From Skeletonema tropicum (taxonomy: Eukaryota > Bacillariophyta > Thalassiosirophyceae > Thalassiosirales > Thalassiosiraceae), in assembly GCA_037178625.1 (NCBI GenBank), contig CM074131.1, forward strand, positions 1,178,001 to 1,242,000: DNA of 64,000 nt, in the 5' to 3' direction. Below are positions 1 to 12,579 of the stretch, one piece after another; the first letter of the stretch is position 1; every line of letters begins with the position of its first letter. The notes below the pieces were generated by a model. It worked only from the letters and a program-made list of their open reading frames with translations, searched no databases and was not told the origin of the DNA. The position numbers and the translations under genes were made by a program.

Positions 1-615
1 CACTTGCATTTTCAATCGAAGAGGAGATTGCTGTGAAGAAGAAACAAGAGGAGGCCCAATTCGATACAAACTAATCAGCATGATGGGCAAAAGAAATCAG
101 TAGAGAGGCCACAGCAACAACAACTTGAAGCTGCATTTGTAACTGCAAAAATGATGCAGGTATATCGTGATGCACAAATTGAACAACATGAAAAACAAAC
201 GGGCGAAGAAGGGGGGGATGAAGTCATTCTGTTAGACGAAGAACCAAATTATAATCAAAGTGCCAATACCAAATCTGAGGAAAGCAAGAATTGTTTTTGC
301 CAAATCTACTGCCCTTCTTCCATACGAGCATCCTGACTTGAGAGTAGATTTGGCAACTTTGGTGGAACCTCCTTTGATGCTTTCTTGGCTGCCATCAGCC
401 GAGTGCATTGATACTTCGTACAGAGACGAGTAGAGATGATGATGATGAAGATGATGAAACAAACATGATAATATCATAATGTATTATTAATCCAAGGACA
501 TTTAGAAAAGGCTTATGCCACCTCTTATGATGTACTTTGTACTCCTGTCAATTTACTTGCCTACAAATATGGAATGCGATCAATCTCTTTGGGGCGCTTG
601 ATTAAGCGTAAGTAG
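1..615 (+). CDS. 3' end of an unrecognised gene (5' end outside window)
   Basis: An open frame enters from the left edge (codons start at base 3) and runs to the TAG at 613-615. The frame slips four times, at 71-72, 288-289, 424-425 and 476-477. Each slip is one extra third-position base that can be removed to leave a synonymous codon (Asn, Lys, Arg, Ser). The joined product is about 200 residues: a charged, Gln-rich start, an acidic linker (RDDDDEDDE) and a hydrophobic, basic C-terminus ending GRLIKRK. I do not recognise the family. It could also be a decayed gene, but the regular synonymous pattern argues for an intact gene damaged only in the consensus. Confidence 0.5.
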
Positions 616-690
616 CACCCTCGAACATATTTTACAAGCCAAGTCCTAAACACAACAACCGACATCAATTATTCAATGACGGGCCAGTCA

Positions 691-1551
691 CTACTTGCTT
701 GAGGCATACACAATGGGCGCAACACACTCTGTGATACCCCACGTACGGACGCTCACGAGCGTGAACTTAAGCTTGGCCTCGTCCCTACCAGGAGTTGGCT
801 CAAAGTTCGGAGTCCCCTCAACCTCCATAGATACCGAAAAGATACCAACGCCTCTATGCATGCACTGCTGGTGAGGTTGTGCACTCACTTCTTGAACGCT
901 TCCAATGCGTGAGAATGATACGTCTTTGCCAGAGGCTGTATCTTCCTTTACAACCCAAAAGCTTGGCTTGGGCTGTCCACTCTCGTTGCGCATTTTGGCT
1001 TCGATTGCCACCAGATTGCGATTCGGATCTTCGATAAATCCCTCATCGGATACGTCCCAGCCTGTCCCTGCCTTGACATATGATTTAAACTTATCGAGGG
1101 TCGGTCCTGGAAGATAAACGTATACCCATGAATTGGCGTAGCCATTGAACATTGGCTGGCCATTTCTATGTACGAGCTTTGATGTGAGGTCAACACAAAC
1201 ATCCATACTGACGTAAGCAAGATTACATGGGTCGCCTTTAATGTCGTAGGTAAAGTCCATATCTCCGTGCCATATCTGACCTTGGCCTGGATGAGCAAGG
1301 CTTGCATTGAAGCGGATCCTAGGATCTGGAACGTTGATGGCCAAAGTGATCTTGTAAATGATCAAATACGTGACGGAGTCCTTAGCTTCTTTTTCGGGTA
1401 CTAAGTTACCCCTCCACTGCACCATGATGTTGGAGTCTGAAGATGCAGCCACGGATTCTTCGTCTTCGTCTCTCTGCCACTGTGCTGCTTCCTCGTTGCC
1501 GTTGTGGTCAACTATGATTGGGATGAAACCTACGCCTCCAATTGCAGCCAT
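691..1551 (-). CDS. hypothetical protein, 286 aa
   Basis: A single uninterrupted exon encodes 286 residues from ATG at 1551. I do not recognise the family. There is no signal peptide or membrane segment. After a short acidic, Ser-rich stretch (about residues 28-40), the protein is rich in alternating hydrophobic and polar residues, as in a beta-sandwich fold, with a conspicuous Trp-rich region. The protein is likely cytosolic. Diatom genomes hold many such lineage-specific proteins. Its length, codon use and lack of frame breaks support a real gene; the function is unknown. Confidence 0.6.
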   Translation of the reverse strand: MAAIGGVGFIPIIVDHNGNEEAAQWQRDEDEESVAASSDSNIMVQWRGNLVPEKEAKDSVTYLIIYKITLAINVPDPRIRFNASLAHPGQGQIWHGDMDFTYDIKGDPCNLAYVSMDVCVDLTSKLVHRNGQPMFNGYANSWVYVYLPGPTLDKFKSYVKAGTGWDVSDEGFIEDPNRNLVAIEAKMRNESGQPKPSFWVVKEDTASGKDVSFSRIGSVQEVSAQPHQQCMHRGVGIFSVSMEVEGTPNFEPTPGRDEAKLKFTLVSVRTWGITECVAPIVYASSK

Positions 1552-2841
1552 GATTTATGTCGCAATCAATCAGTACTTATGAGTACCAAGATTATTGTTT
1601 ACACACAGCACTGACAAGAGCAGTACTCTGTCTTTAAATGATACTTTTATGATAAACCTTGCTGAGCGATGTTTTGAATTTGAACTTGAAAGTACAAAAG
1701 TATGTAGCAGAGAACAGAGAGAAGCATCATGAGACAATTTTCGATTCCCGTATCCCTTTGTAACCCAATGCAAACACGATGCAAGTGAGTGGTGTACTCA
1801 GGTTCAGGGTATTCAGATAGTCGTTCGTGGTTCTTTGAGCAAGCGTTGAAACCGTATTTGCAAAATCTCATTTCACGACTACCTACACGACTGTGTACGA
1901 CGTGCTTAGGCTACTCCTACTTCCTATAAAAATAAGTACACGCACAACCAACAGTCGATAGAAGTAAGTCAAGTGAAAAGAGAGCGCCTCTACCTCTATA
2001 TAGCTTTCATATTTTTGTCTTCTTGAGTAAATGACCTTGGAAGACTTTGATAAGATTAAATGATAGTAGAGTGTATGAGTTTGTAATACTTAGCCAGAGC
2101 CTATGTTTATCACAATCATGCTTAGACTGTACATATTCGGCATGCAGGCTAAGAGCGATCGACTACATAATACTTAACATAAGTAAGAAAGATTGCATGT
2201 CAAACTTGGAGTCTATTCACGTCACGGCTAAATGTTTCTGAACGGTTCTCGTTTTTGTCTCAGATTAGAAATTAAAGAAGTATATGTAAGTCTGAATGAG
2301 CGGTCAACTTGTACCTGCGAAATTCACGTCTAGAACTTACGTTCGTTCGTCTATGGACGGTTCCTACCTCAATTTGAGGGGTGATGCCACGTGTGAACGG
2401 AAACTCAATCCATTCTTTTATTTTTAATCCGGTACTTGCCAGAGTATTAAGGATTGCATACTTAAGGTCAAGTATTTACATAAAGTACATATAAACGCTT
2501 TCTGCCTTTTCTGCATTCGCTCGCTCGGCCTACTTAAATATTTGCATGCTACTGAGGGGTTCCCTGCCTTGAACCCAAAAGTCATAAAACTAGAAAGTAA
2601 GTTCTTTGGTCGGGTAGAGAGGGATAACCATGTTATTGTACAACGATTAAGATTCATTAATTAACCCCCGAGAAAACCCTTTTTTCGGACGCTGTGGAGA
2701 CGGATGAAAAAATGATACGATGGTAGCTGGTAGCCTGAATCAGGGCAGCCTGAATCCTGAACTAAAGGAGTACTCAGTAGTAATTTGAGATACAGAGATT
2801 TTCATGTAAAGTTAGATAGATAAGTACATAGCAATACTGCC
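1552..2841. other. intergenic region, no gene seen
   Basis: About 1.3 kb, AT-rich, with only short open frames of 60-80 codons and no recognisable domain or RNA gene. The first few hundred bases should hold the promoter of the minus-strand gene that ends at 1551. Confidence 0.5.
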
Positions 2842-4001
2842 TCACTGATAACAAAGATCACGCGCATCAAGAGGGTCGAGAAGCCAAACAATCACTTCCG
2901 AGTCGGGACACGATGTAAGAGCCGATACGACTGCTCCTGCTGCAAAGACAAATTTGTAGGATCTTCCAACCATGGTGATGCTGATAAAGCAAAATCCGTT
3001 AGTATATCCGATGACGACGAACATCTAACCAATACGGGACAATGAATCTTTTCATTGAATTTTGCAGAGGATATAATATCATCATATTCTGCAAGTAATT
3101 GTGCCATGGTATGGGAAATTTCTGCTTCGACGCTCACCAACACACTTTGCCCATGAGCCAATGTTCCTATCTTCCAAGTAACCATGCGTTTGCATTCATC
3201 CCAAGTGCCAGTATCCGCACCACGTGTTATTTTGACAGTTGACTCTTGCATGGTGTTGGGAATAGGAATGCTAATTGTCAAGTCATTGATATCACCTTCA
3301 TTGCTCAAATTAGAACGGATTTGGATGCCAACACGGCAGATCTTGTCGTTAAGTGTTGCTTTGGATTGGACCAACAATGGCATATTTTTCGTCTCCACTT
3401 CCATGGAATATCGAAGCATTTCGCACTCGGCTTTTTGTTGTGGAATGTCAACTTTGCACTTGATTGATCGTTGTTTGCTTACTTGGATCTTCCTTTCAGA
3501 TTGGACTTTGCAAAAGTTTTCGTACACAATATCACATTCGGTCGAAGGCGGAGAAGTTATTTGTAGAGAGAATGGTGGAATTCTACTAATGCTAGATTCA
3601 GCTTGTGCCTGTTCACAAAGAAGGATATGATGTACATATCATATGTATCGTGCGAGTTTTGAGTGCCGGCTGCACATGAGCATGTATTATGAAAAGAAAT
3701 AACTTACCATGACCTTTCCCTCAACAAACAGCTCCACCGTGCCATCTTCTCCGATGCCAGGCAAAGCCTTGGATGTCACTTCCTCAAACAACTTAAATTT
3801 CACGTCCATCTTGGGAAGAACATGTACCGGCGGCGCTTTGTCTTGTACGACATATTGAGGTTTAATGTTGAAGCTCGGTACTCTTGTTTTTACGGGAGCA
3901 ACAGGTTCGACAGGCGCTGGTGTTGGTGTCACTGTCGCTGCGAATAGATCATCAGCGTCGGATACATTGAATGGATCGAAAGCCTCCGACATTTTTATCA
4001 T
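2842..4001 (-). CDS. mu-homology-domain (MHD) protein, muniscin/adaptin-medium-like
   Basis: Two exons, 3708-4001 and 2842-3608, joined by a 99-bp GT-AG intron (3609-3707); the reading frame is continuous across it. The N-terminus (MSEAFDPFN, DDLFA) is short and Pro-rich with DPF/DLF-type clathrin-adaptor-binding motifs. The rest looks like the mu homology domain of AP medium chains and muniscins (FCHo, Syp1, TCUP): beta-strand pattern, a SIPIPN segment, and WDECKRMVTWKIG, which matches the conserved W-x-x-x-x-x-x-x-W-K-I-G of the fold. The frame breaks at 2981-2982 and 2977-2978; removing one base at each synonymous pair (Ser, His) restores a typical C-terminus. It likely acts in endocytic or post-Golgi cargo sorting. 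Whether it is a muniscin or another MHD class is uncertain. Confidence 0.65.
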
Positions 4002-4733
4002 CTAATTCCTATTTCCTATTTTTTTGTCTATTGAGAATTCCAATCTTTGAAGAGCCGCGGTCTTGCTCTTAATCTCACTGAGGATTGTGTGTGCAGAGCC
4101 AGCTATATAAACCAACATTAAGTCAACGCAAGCCGAAGATAATATTGTACTTTAGTGTATGCTCAGCCCATGACAACAACTTACTACTTATTTACTCGTC
4201 GGTCACCATTTTTTTTTTTTTGAGAAAAGAAAAAAGTTCGACAAAAGCACATTGGGGGGAAGCCCTGTTGCCCGCCGCCACCCCCAAATATTTCGCCGCT
4301 TTAAAAATGGCGCTACATCTGCCGGCTGCGCGCCGGCCCAAATAAACGGCCCAAAATTGCATGCAGCTTTCGTTTTTTCACGATTACATCATGAAACAGC
4401 TCAGCTGGATTTGATATGAATTATGCTATTCAGTGCAATAAGGAGTAAAGAGTAAAGTGCATTTAGTAGAAGTAGCAAACTTGGACACGAGCATTCATTC
4501 CTACAAAACGTTTGTCCAAACCCATAATATTGATAAGAAGTCATTGGATTTGTCTCTTGCAACGGCAGAGACGCAGCAAAGAGTTGAGAGTTCCACATCA
4601 TCTGTATCTTTTTCCGTTGCTCGCAATTGAAATTACGACTAAGTACAGCACCGACCATCATCCGATCCAAACAGCCAACAACTCATCCAATTAATCAAGT
4701 GAAAAAAAAAAACAAGAACTCCGGCACATCATC
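4002..4733. other. divergent intergenic region
   Basis: This 730-bp stretch lies between divergent genes and should contain both promoters. It has a homopolymer T run near 4210-4221 and a GC-rich patch at 4262-4345 with a GCCGGC...GCCGGC hairpin (about 4321-4336). No convincing gene is present. Confidence 0.45.
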
Positions 4734-6971
4734 ATGTCTCGACGCAGAGGAGAATTCGAGCACCGCACATCCATCTTCGAGGGGGCATTCCGCGCCTGGT
4801 CACACCTCGGCGGCCTCGACCCCAACGATCTAGAATCCAAATCCGCGGCGGAACTAGATCCGCTCAACTTCACCATCATCAATGACCCACGACTGGCCCT
4901 GCAGAAGGAGAAGGATGAGAAAAAGAAGGCTGCCAAGGAGGGCGGTTCGGGCAATAACAGCCCCGCTCCACAAGAGGAATCGGGGGATAATGGTGGTGCT
5001 AATTACAACAATCGGCAGCTGCGAAATGAATATCCGTACGAACCGCTTCCTCGATCGGGACTTGCTCATCCCTTTGTGCAGGCCATTCTATCTCCGTGGC
5101 TTGGTCCGGATGCCGATCAAGATGCAATTCAGCTTGGATTGACCACTTTGCGAACTTGGTGGCAGCACCGTCGGAAGGGTGAATCTGGTTCAGCCATTGT
5201 TGCCCTTGGGACGGAAAAGATGAAGGGTGTTGTAGAGGGATATACTCGACACTTTTTCAATTTGGCACACTGCCTTATTCGTTACTGATAAGGAGCAACC
5301 TCCGCGTAGCTTACAGACAAAGATGAAGGATTTGGATAAAACTCGTGGAAAGAAGGGGGGGAAGAAGAGGAGTAGAGAAAGTTCTGCGGATGAAGATGCT
5401 ATCAAAGCGGCATCAATGGCATTTAGCTCGGGGTTCGGCGGGGGGGTAGTGGCTCCTGTGATAAGTGCTGCGGGCGGCGATAATGCGATGGGTGGAGCAG
5501 GAACAAAGGGTGGCGATTCGATGCTCGGCCCGCTGGAACGTCTGCAGGCTGCGCAAGCACGTCAATTGGCGTCTGTAGGTGGTGTCCATTCCAGTCTTGC
5601 TGGAGGTATGGCGTTGGAATCCAATCCTGCTCCTCCTCAAATTGACATGAAAGGTCGTTGTATGCCTGGTAGAGTTGACTTGCCCGGCCTTGTTCAAAAG
5701 GTTAGCAGTGCAGCAACGCAATTAGCCCATCGGGGGATTAAACAATCTTCTGTGCCTGGAGTTCCTGTGCCAGCTGTCGACCCATCCAAGTATGGAGATC
5801 CCAACATCACGCCTATCGTATTGGTGTCTCAAAATGGAGATTTGCAGATCTGTATGGATATTACTGGCATCACCTGCGCCCATTGTGTTAAGATTGTTGA
5901 GACTGTTCTCAAGGGATGTCCAGGCAATGGGAGTCCCATCGAAGGTGTGCTCGACGCATCTGGGGATCAAGAGTTGAATTTGGTATTGATTAAGATTGAA
6001 AAGGTCGCAGATGCTCGACGTGTCGCGTTCGAGGCTGCAAGGAATTTGACCATGGTTGGCTACACGGCTGTGCCCAAATCGATCAACATTGCAGAAGTTG
6101 CAGCAAAAGGAAACAATGAAGTTACTTTGCAAAAGATGTATTCTGCATTTGAGAGTTTGCCCCATTTGAACCCAATGGCTGTAATGAATTGGGGGTTGGA
6201 GTGTGCTTGCCCCGATAACAATGTTATGAGACAGAATTGTCCGAGGTACGTGCTGTAGGTTTTGCTCATAGTGACGTTCTTGTTTCTTCACATTCTCAAT
6301 ATCCGCCATTTTCACTTTTACATTACCGTACAATACTTTACAGGCACTCTCAAATGAGCCATGGTACCATTGAAGTTTTTGATAAGGCTGCCGAGCTCGT
6401 GACGCAATACATTAATGGTTGTGGTAAGAAATATGGTATGCAATGCACTGCAGGAAACCATTGCGTCTGCAAAGCTGACCAGCAGCAGGTCGCTGAATTG
6501 AATCAGTATGAGCAACCACTTCACCAGGGAGGCGGTGAACAAGCTGGAGCCACTCCTCGACAGGGAAAATCAAGAATGTCAATGCGCATGTCTCTGGGTC
6601 GAATGTCAGGGCGAATGTCAATTGGAGGACTATCTGGATTGTCTAATCTAACATCTGGTGAGACGACATTTGGTCGTGCCATGTCTGGCTTGTCAGCTCT
6701 TTCAATTGATTGGGAGAATATGGACGACTTTGACATTAATGTGGATCATAGTGAAGGTATTAACAATGATATCGTGAATGCCCAACAGCAACAACTACAA
6801 CAAAAGGTTGAAGACAATCCTGTGGGCAATGTAGGCCATATGCGAGAACCAAATTATGAATACGAAGCGGCAGGTCCTGGTGCTGGACCTAGGGTAGCAA
6901 GGAGATCCAGTCTGAAGAAGAATCTTCATGTGAATCCAAGTGCAAACATGAATGTATCGTTCAATATGTAA
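4734..6971 (+). CDS. HMA-like domain protein with Arg-Met-Ser repeats
   Basis: Two exons, 4734-6245 and 6344-6971, with a 98-bp GT-AG intron whose junction keeps the frame. The frame also slips once at 5279-5280 (ATT/ATC); removing one base joins the first 182 residues to the rest, giving about 710 residues. The N-terminal third has a helical segment rich in Trp and Leu. A heavy-metal-associated-like fold lies near residues 365-450 with the metal-binding signature GITCAHC. The C-terminal exon contains a second Cys cluster (CGKKYGMQC, HCVCK), then RMSMRMSLGRMSGRMS, which resembles stacked basophilic kinase sites, and RRSSLKK. No transmembrane segment is visible, so it is not a P-type ATPase. 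A copper- or metal-responsive scaffold is possible but unproven. Confidence 0.6.
6246..6343 (+). other. intron of the HMA-like gene
   Basis: GTACGT donor at 6246 and TTTACAG acceptor ending at 6343. The split AG|G codon is restored on joining, and the reading continues in frame into the downstream exon. Confidence 0.8.
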
Positions 6972-7116
6972 AGTGAAGACTACTGGAGAACGAAATAAAT
7001 TCCAGTATACGAATGTAACTTCAATTCAAACCTAAGAATAATTTTTGTCTGTAAAGTTACTTACCTTAATCTATAAGTTACAATATTATGAGAATAATAA
7101 ATCAGTATTTGATTAA

Positions 7117-10100
7117 GACGGCTGGCGTGTGTATGAGCGATGCTACAGTCTCGTATGGTAGCTCATCTGAGAGGTCCAATGTGAGCTTGGGCTGGCCGGC
7201 AGCACCTCATTCATCCAAATCGTATCTATCGTCGTGAATATACGCATGAGCCGCTTCTAGTGGCCCATTATAGTCGGCGGAGATACTAGACAAGCACATT
7301 ACCACTGCTCAGACGGCTGGCGTGTGTAGAAGCGATGCTACAGTCTCGCAGCTCATCTGAGAGGTCCAGTGTGGGCTTGCCAGCAGCACCTCATTCATCC
7401 AAATCGTATCTATCGTCGTGAATATACGCATGGGCCGCTTCTAGTGGCCCATTATAGTCGGCGGTGATACTAGACAAGCACATTACCACTGCTCAGACGG
7501 CTGGCGTGTGTAGGAGCGATGCTACAGTCTCGTAGCTCACCTGAGAGGTGTAGTGTGTTGGTTTGGGCTGGCCGGCAGCACCTCATTCATCCAAATCGTA
7601 TCTATCATCGTGAATATACGCATGGGCCGCTTCTAGTGGCCCATTATAGTCGGCGGAGATACTAGACAAGCACATTACCACTGCTCAGACGGGTGGCGTG
7701 TGTAGGAGCGATGCTACAGTCTCGTAGCTCATCTGAGAGGTCCAGTGTGGGCTTGCCAGCAGCACCTGATTTGCTACAAATTGTATCTATCATCGTGAAT
7801 ATACGCATGAGCCTCTTCTAGTGGCCCATTATAGTCGGCGGTGATACTAGACAAGCACATTACCACTGCTCAGACGGCTGGCGTGTGTAGGAGCGATGCT
7901 ACAGTCTCGTAGCTCATCTGAGAGGTCCAGTATGGGTTTGGGCTGGCCAGCAGCACCTCATTCATCCAAATCGTATCTATCGTCGTGAATATACGCATGG
8001 GCCGCTTCTAGTGGCCCATTATAGTTGGCGGAGATACTAGACAAGCACATTACCACTGCTCAGACGGCTGGCGTGTATGGGAGTGATGCTACAGTCTCGT
8101 AGCTCATCTGAGAGGTCCAGTGTGGGCTGGCCAGCAGCACCTGATTTGCTACAAATCGTATCTATCGTTGTGAATATACGCATGAGCCGCTTCTAGTGGC
8201 CCATTATAGTCGGCGCTGATACTAGACAAGCACATTAGCACTGCTCAGACGACTGGCGTGTGTAGGAGCGATGCTACAGTCTCGTAGCTCATCTGAGAGG
8301 TCCAGTGTGGGCTTGCCAGCAGCACCTGATTTGCTACAAATTGTATCTATCATCGTGAATATACGCATGTGCCGCTTCTAGTGGCCCATTATAGTCGGCG
8401 GTGATACTAGACAAGCACATTACCACTGCTCAGACGGCTGGCGTGTGTAGGAGCGACGCTACAGTCTCGTAGCTCATCTGAGAGGTCCAGTATGGGTTTG
8501 GGCTGGCCGGTAGCACCTCATTCATCCAAATCGTATCTATCGTCATGAATATACGCATGGGCCGCTTCTAGTGGCCCATTATAGTCGGCGGAGATACTAG
8601 ACAAGCACATTACCACTGCTCAGACGGCTGGCGTGTGTAGGAGCGATGCTACAGTCTCGTAGCTCATCTGAGAGGTCCAGTATGGGTTTGGGCTGGCCAG
8701 CAGAACCTCATTCATCCAAATCGTATCTATCGTCGTGAATATACGCATGGGCCGCTTCTAGTGGCCCATTATAGTCGGCGGTGATACTAGACAAGCACAT
8801 TACCACTGCTCAGACGGCTGGCGTGTGTAGGAGCGATGCTACAGTCTCGTAGCTCATCTGAGAGGTCCAGTGTGGGCTTGCCAGCAGCACCTGATTTGCT
8901 ACAAATCGTATCTATCATCGTGAATATACGCATGTGCCGCTTCTAGTGGCCCATTATAGTCGGCGATGATACTAGACAAGCACATTACCACTGCTCAGAC
9001 GGCTGGCGTGTGTAGGAGCGATGCTACAGTCTCGTAGCTCATCTGAGAGGTCCAGTATGGGTTTGGGCTGGCCGGCAGCACCTCATTCATCCAAATCGTA
9101 TCTATCGTCGTGAATATACGCATGGGCCGCTTCTAGTGGCCCATTATAGTCGGCGCTGATACTAGACAAGCACATTACCACTGCTCAGACGGCTGGCGTG
9201 TGTAGGAGCGATGCTACAGTCTCGTAGCTCATCTGAGAGGTCCAGTATGGGTTTGGGCTGGCCAGCAGCACCTCATTCATCCAAATCGTATCTATCGTCG
9301 TGAATATACGCATGGGCCGCTTCTAGTGGCCCATTATAGTCGGCGGTGATACTAGACAAGCACATTACCACTGCTCAGACGGCTGGCGTGTGTAGGAGTG
9401 ATGCTACAGTCTCGTAGCTCATCTGAGAGGTCCAGTGTGGGCTGGCCAGCATCACCTGATTTGCTACAAATCGTATCTATCGTTGTGAATATACGCATGA
9501 GCCGCTTCTAGTGGCCCATTATAGTCGGCGCTGATATTAGACAAGTACATTACCACTGCTTAGACGACTGGCGTGTGTAGGAGCGATGCTACAGTCTCGT
9601 AGCTCATCTGAGAGGTCCAGTGTGGGCTTGCCAGCACTACCTGATTTGCTACAAATCGTATCTATCGTTGTGAATATACGCATGAGCCGCTTCTAGTGGC
9701 CCATTATAGTCGGCGATGATACTAGACAAGCACATTAGCACTGCTCAGACGGCTGGCGTGTGTAGGAGCGATGCTACAGTCTCGTAGCTCATCTGAGAAG
9801 TCCAGTGTGGGCTTGCCAGCAGCACCTGATTTGCTACAAATCGTATCTATCGTTGTGAATATACGCATGAGCCGCTTCTAGTGGCCCATTATAGTCGGCG
9901 GTGATACTAGACAAGCACATTACCACTGCTCAGACGGCTGGCGTGTGTAGGAGCGATGCTACAGTCTCGTAGCTCATCTGAGAGGTCCAGTATGGGTTTG
10001 GGCTGGCCGGCAGCACCTCATTCATCCAAATCGTATCTATCGTCGTGAATATACGCATGGGCCGCTTCTAGTGGCCCATTATAGTCGGCGCTGATACTAG

Positions 10101-12066
10101 ACAAGCACATTACCACTGCTCAGACGGCTGGCGTGTGTAGGAGTGATGCTACAGTCTCGTAGCTCATCTGAGAGGTCCAGTGTGGGCTGGCCAGCATCAC
10201 CTGATTTGCTACAAATCGTATCTATCGTTGTGAATATACGCATGAGCCGCTTCTAGTGGCCCATTATAGTCGGCGCTGATATTAGACAAGTACATTACCA
10301 CTGCTTAGACGACTGGCGTGTGTAGGAGCGATGCTACAGTCTCGTAGCTCATCTGAGAGGTCCAGTGTGGGCTTGCCAGCACTACCTGATTTGCTACAAA
10401 TCGTATCTATCGTTGTGAATATACGCATGAGCCGCTTCTAGTGGCCCATTATAGTCGGCGATGATACTAGACAAGCACATTAGCACTGCTCAGACGACTG
10501 GCGTGTGTAGGAGCGATGCTACAGTCTCGTAGCTCATCTGAGAAGTCCAGTGTGGGCTTGCCAGCAGCACCTGATTTGCTACAAATCGTATCTATCGTTG
10601 TGAATATACGCATGAGCCGCTTCTAGTGGCCCATTATAGTCGGCGGTGATACTAGACAAGCACATTACCACTGCTCAGACGGCTGGCGTGTGTAGGAGCG
10701 ATGCTACAGTCTCGTAGCTCATCTGAGAGGTCCAGTATGGGTTTGGGCTGGCCGGCAGCACCTCATTCATCCAAATCGTATCTATCGTCGTGAATATACG
10801 CATGGGCCGCTTCTAGTGGCCCATTATAGTCGGCGCTGATACTAGACAAGCACATTACCACTGCTCAGACGGCTGGCGTGTGTAGGAGCGATGCTACAGT
10901 CTCGTAGCTCATCTGAGAGGTCCAGTATGGGTTTGGGCTGGCCAGCAGCACCTCATTCATCCAAATCGTATCTATCGTCGTGAATATACGCATGGGCCGC
11001 TTCTAGTGGCCCATTATAGTCGGCGGTGATACTAGACAAGCACATTACCACTGCTCAGACGGCTGGCGTGTGTAGGAGTGATGCTACAGTCTCGTAGCTC
11101 ATCTGAGAGGTCCAGTGTGGGCTGGCCAGCATCACCTGATTTGCTACAAATCGTATCTATCGTTGTGAATATACGCATGAGCCGCTTCTAGTGGCCCATT
11201 ATAGTCGGCGCTGATATTAGACAAGTACATTACCACTGCTTAGACGACTGGCGTGTGTAGGAGCGATGCTACAGTCTCGTAGCTCATCTGAGAGGTCCAG
11301 TGTGGGCTTGCCAGCACTACCTGATTTGCTACAAATCGTATCTATCGTTGTGAATATACGCATGAGCCGCTTCTAGTGGCCCATTATAGTCGGCGATGAT
11401 ACTAGACAAGCACATTAGCACTGCTCAGACGGCTGGCGTGTGTAGGAGCGATGCTACAGTCTCGTAGCTCATCTGAGAAGTCCAGTGTGGGCTTGCCAGC
11501 AGCACCTGATTTGCTACAAATCGTATCTATCGTTGTGAATATACGCATGAGCCGCTTCTAGTGGCCCATTATAGTCGGCGGTGATACTAGACAAGCACAT
11601 TACCACTGCTCAGACGGCTGGCGTGTGTAGGAGCGATGCTACAGTCTCGTAGCTCATCTGAGAGGTCCAGTATGGGTTTGGGCTGGCCGGCAGCACCTCA
11701 TTCATCCAAATCGTATCTATCGTCGTGAATATACGCATGGGCCGCTTCTAGTGGCCCATTATAGTCGGCGGAGATACTAGACAAGCACATTACCACTGCT
11801 CAGACGGCTGGCGTGTGTAGGAGCGATGCTACAGTCTCGTAGCTCATCTGAGAGGTCCAGTGTGGGCTGGCCAGCAGCACCTGATTTGCTACAAATCGTA
11901 TCTATCGTTGTGAATATACGCATGGGCCGCTTCTAGTGGCACATTATAGTCGGCGGTGATACTAGACAAGCACATTACCACTGCTCAGACGGCTGGCGTG
12001 TGTAGGAGCGATGCTACAGTCTCGTAGCTCATCTGAGAGGTCCAGTGTGGGCTTGGGCTGGCCGGC
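7117..12066. repeat. tandem satellite array, ~27 units of 185/190 bp
   Basis: Units starting GACGGCTGGCGTGTGT recur at 7117, 7312, 7496, 7688, 7873, 8063, 8248 and so on to 11988. Unit length is 185 or 190 bp; the first three are 195, 184 and 192. Two subtypes alternate: the 190-bp form carries TTCATCCAAATCG and the 185-bp form GATTTGCTACAAATCG. The last unit is truncated at about 12066. Identity is very high inside the array and lower at its left edge, as expected when homogenisation is strongest in the middle. All six frames contain stops and no gene lies within. Confidence 0.97.
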
Positions 12067-12579
12067 TGAATGTTTCATTCTTTTCTACATTTTAACATTT
12101 TTTTTTTTGCGCTATGCTTCTCCTTTATTGATAGGTTTCTTTCACATCTTGGTGATAGAAGAGTAACATTATTTTACCTATTGTTCTCATTGCTTGTTAG
12201 AAGCTATAATTCGGAAACTTTTATCATGGCCCAATGAAGTTTAATGTGATGGTGGTAGTTTTACAGAGGCTATCATTTTCATCGTCATCAATCAGTGTAG
12301 GGTTGTTTTAGTGGTGAATGAAGCATAATTCTTTATCAGAGAAGCTCTCGCGCTAATGTAGAAGCATGGAGGAGAAGGAATACTTCTTATTATCATCTTC
12401 TGCTCCTGTGGCGTGTTGTGTGATATCTGTGCATGTATCGCTTCTTATCGCTGAATATCATCTTGTGTCTTCTCTAGAGATTCTTTGACGACAAAACGTA
12501 GAACGACCAAGAATCAAGAAGTGGAAGCCTCCACTCCAACAGAGTATCGTACGATAACCAACAACTCGGTACACATCTA
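12067..12579. other. intergenic, promoter region of the cysteine-synthase-like gene
   Basis: About 510 bp between the satellite and the next ATG. It is T-rich with a poly-T run near 12100 and no open frame of note. It probably carries the promoter of the gene that starts at 12580. Confidence 0.4.

Noticed and set aside
7117..12066. CRISPR array
   Set aside because: Units are 185-190 bp and repeated over their whole length with no unique spacers; the context is eukaryotic.
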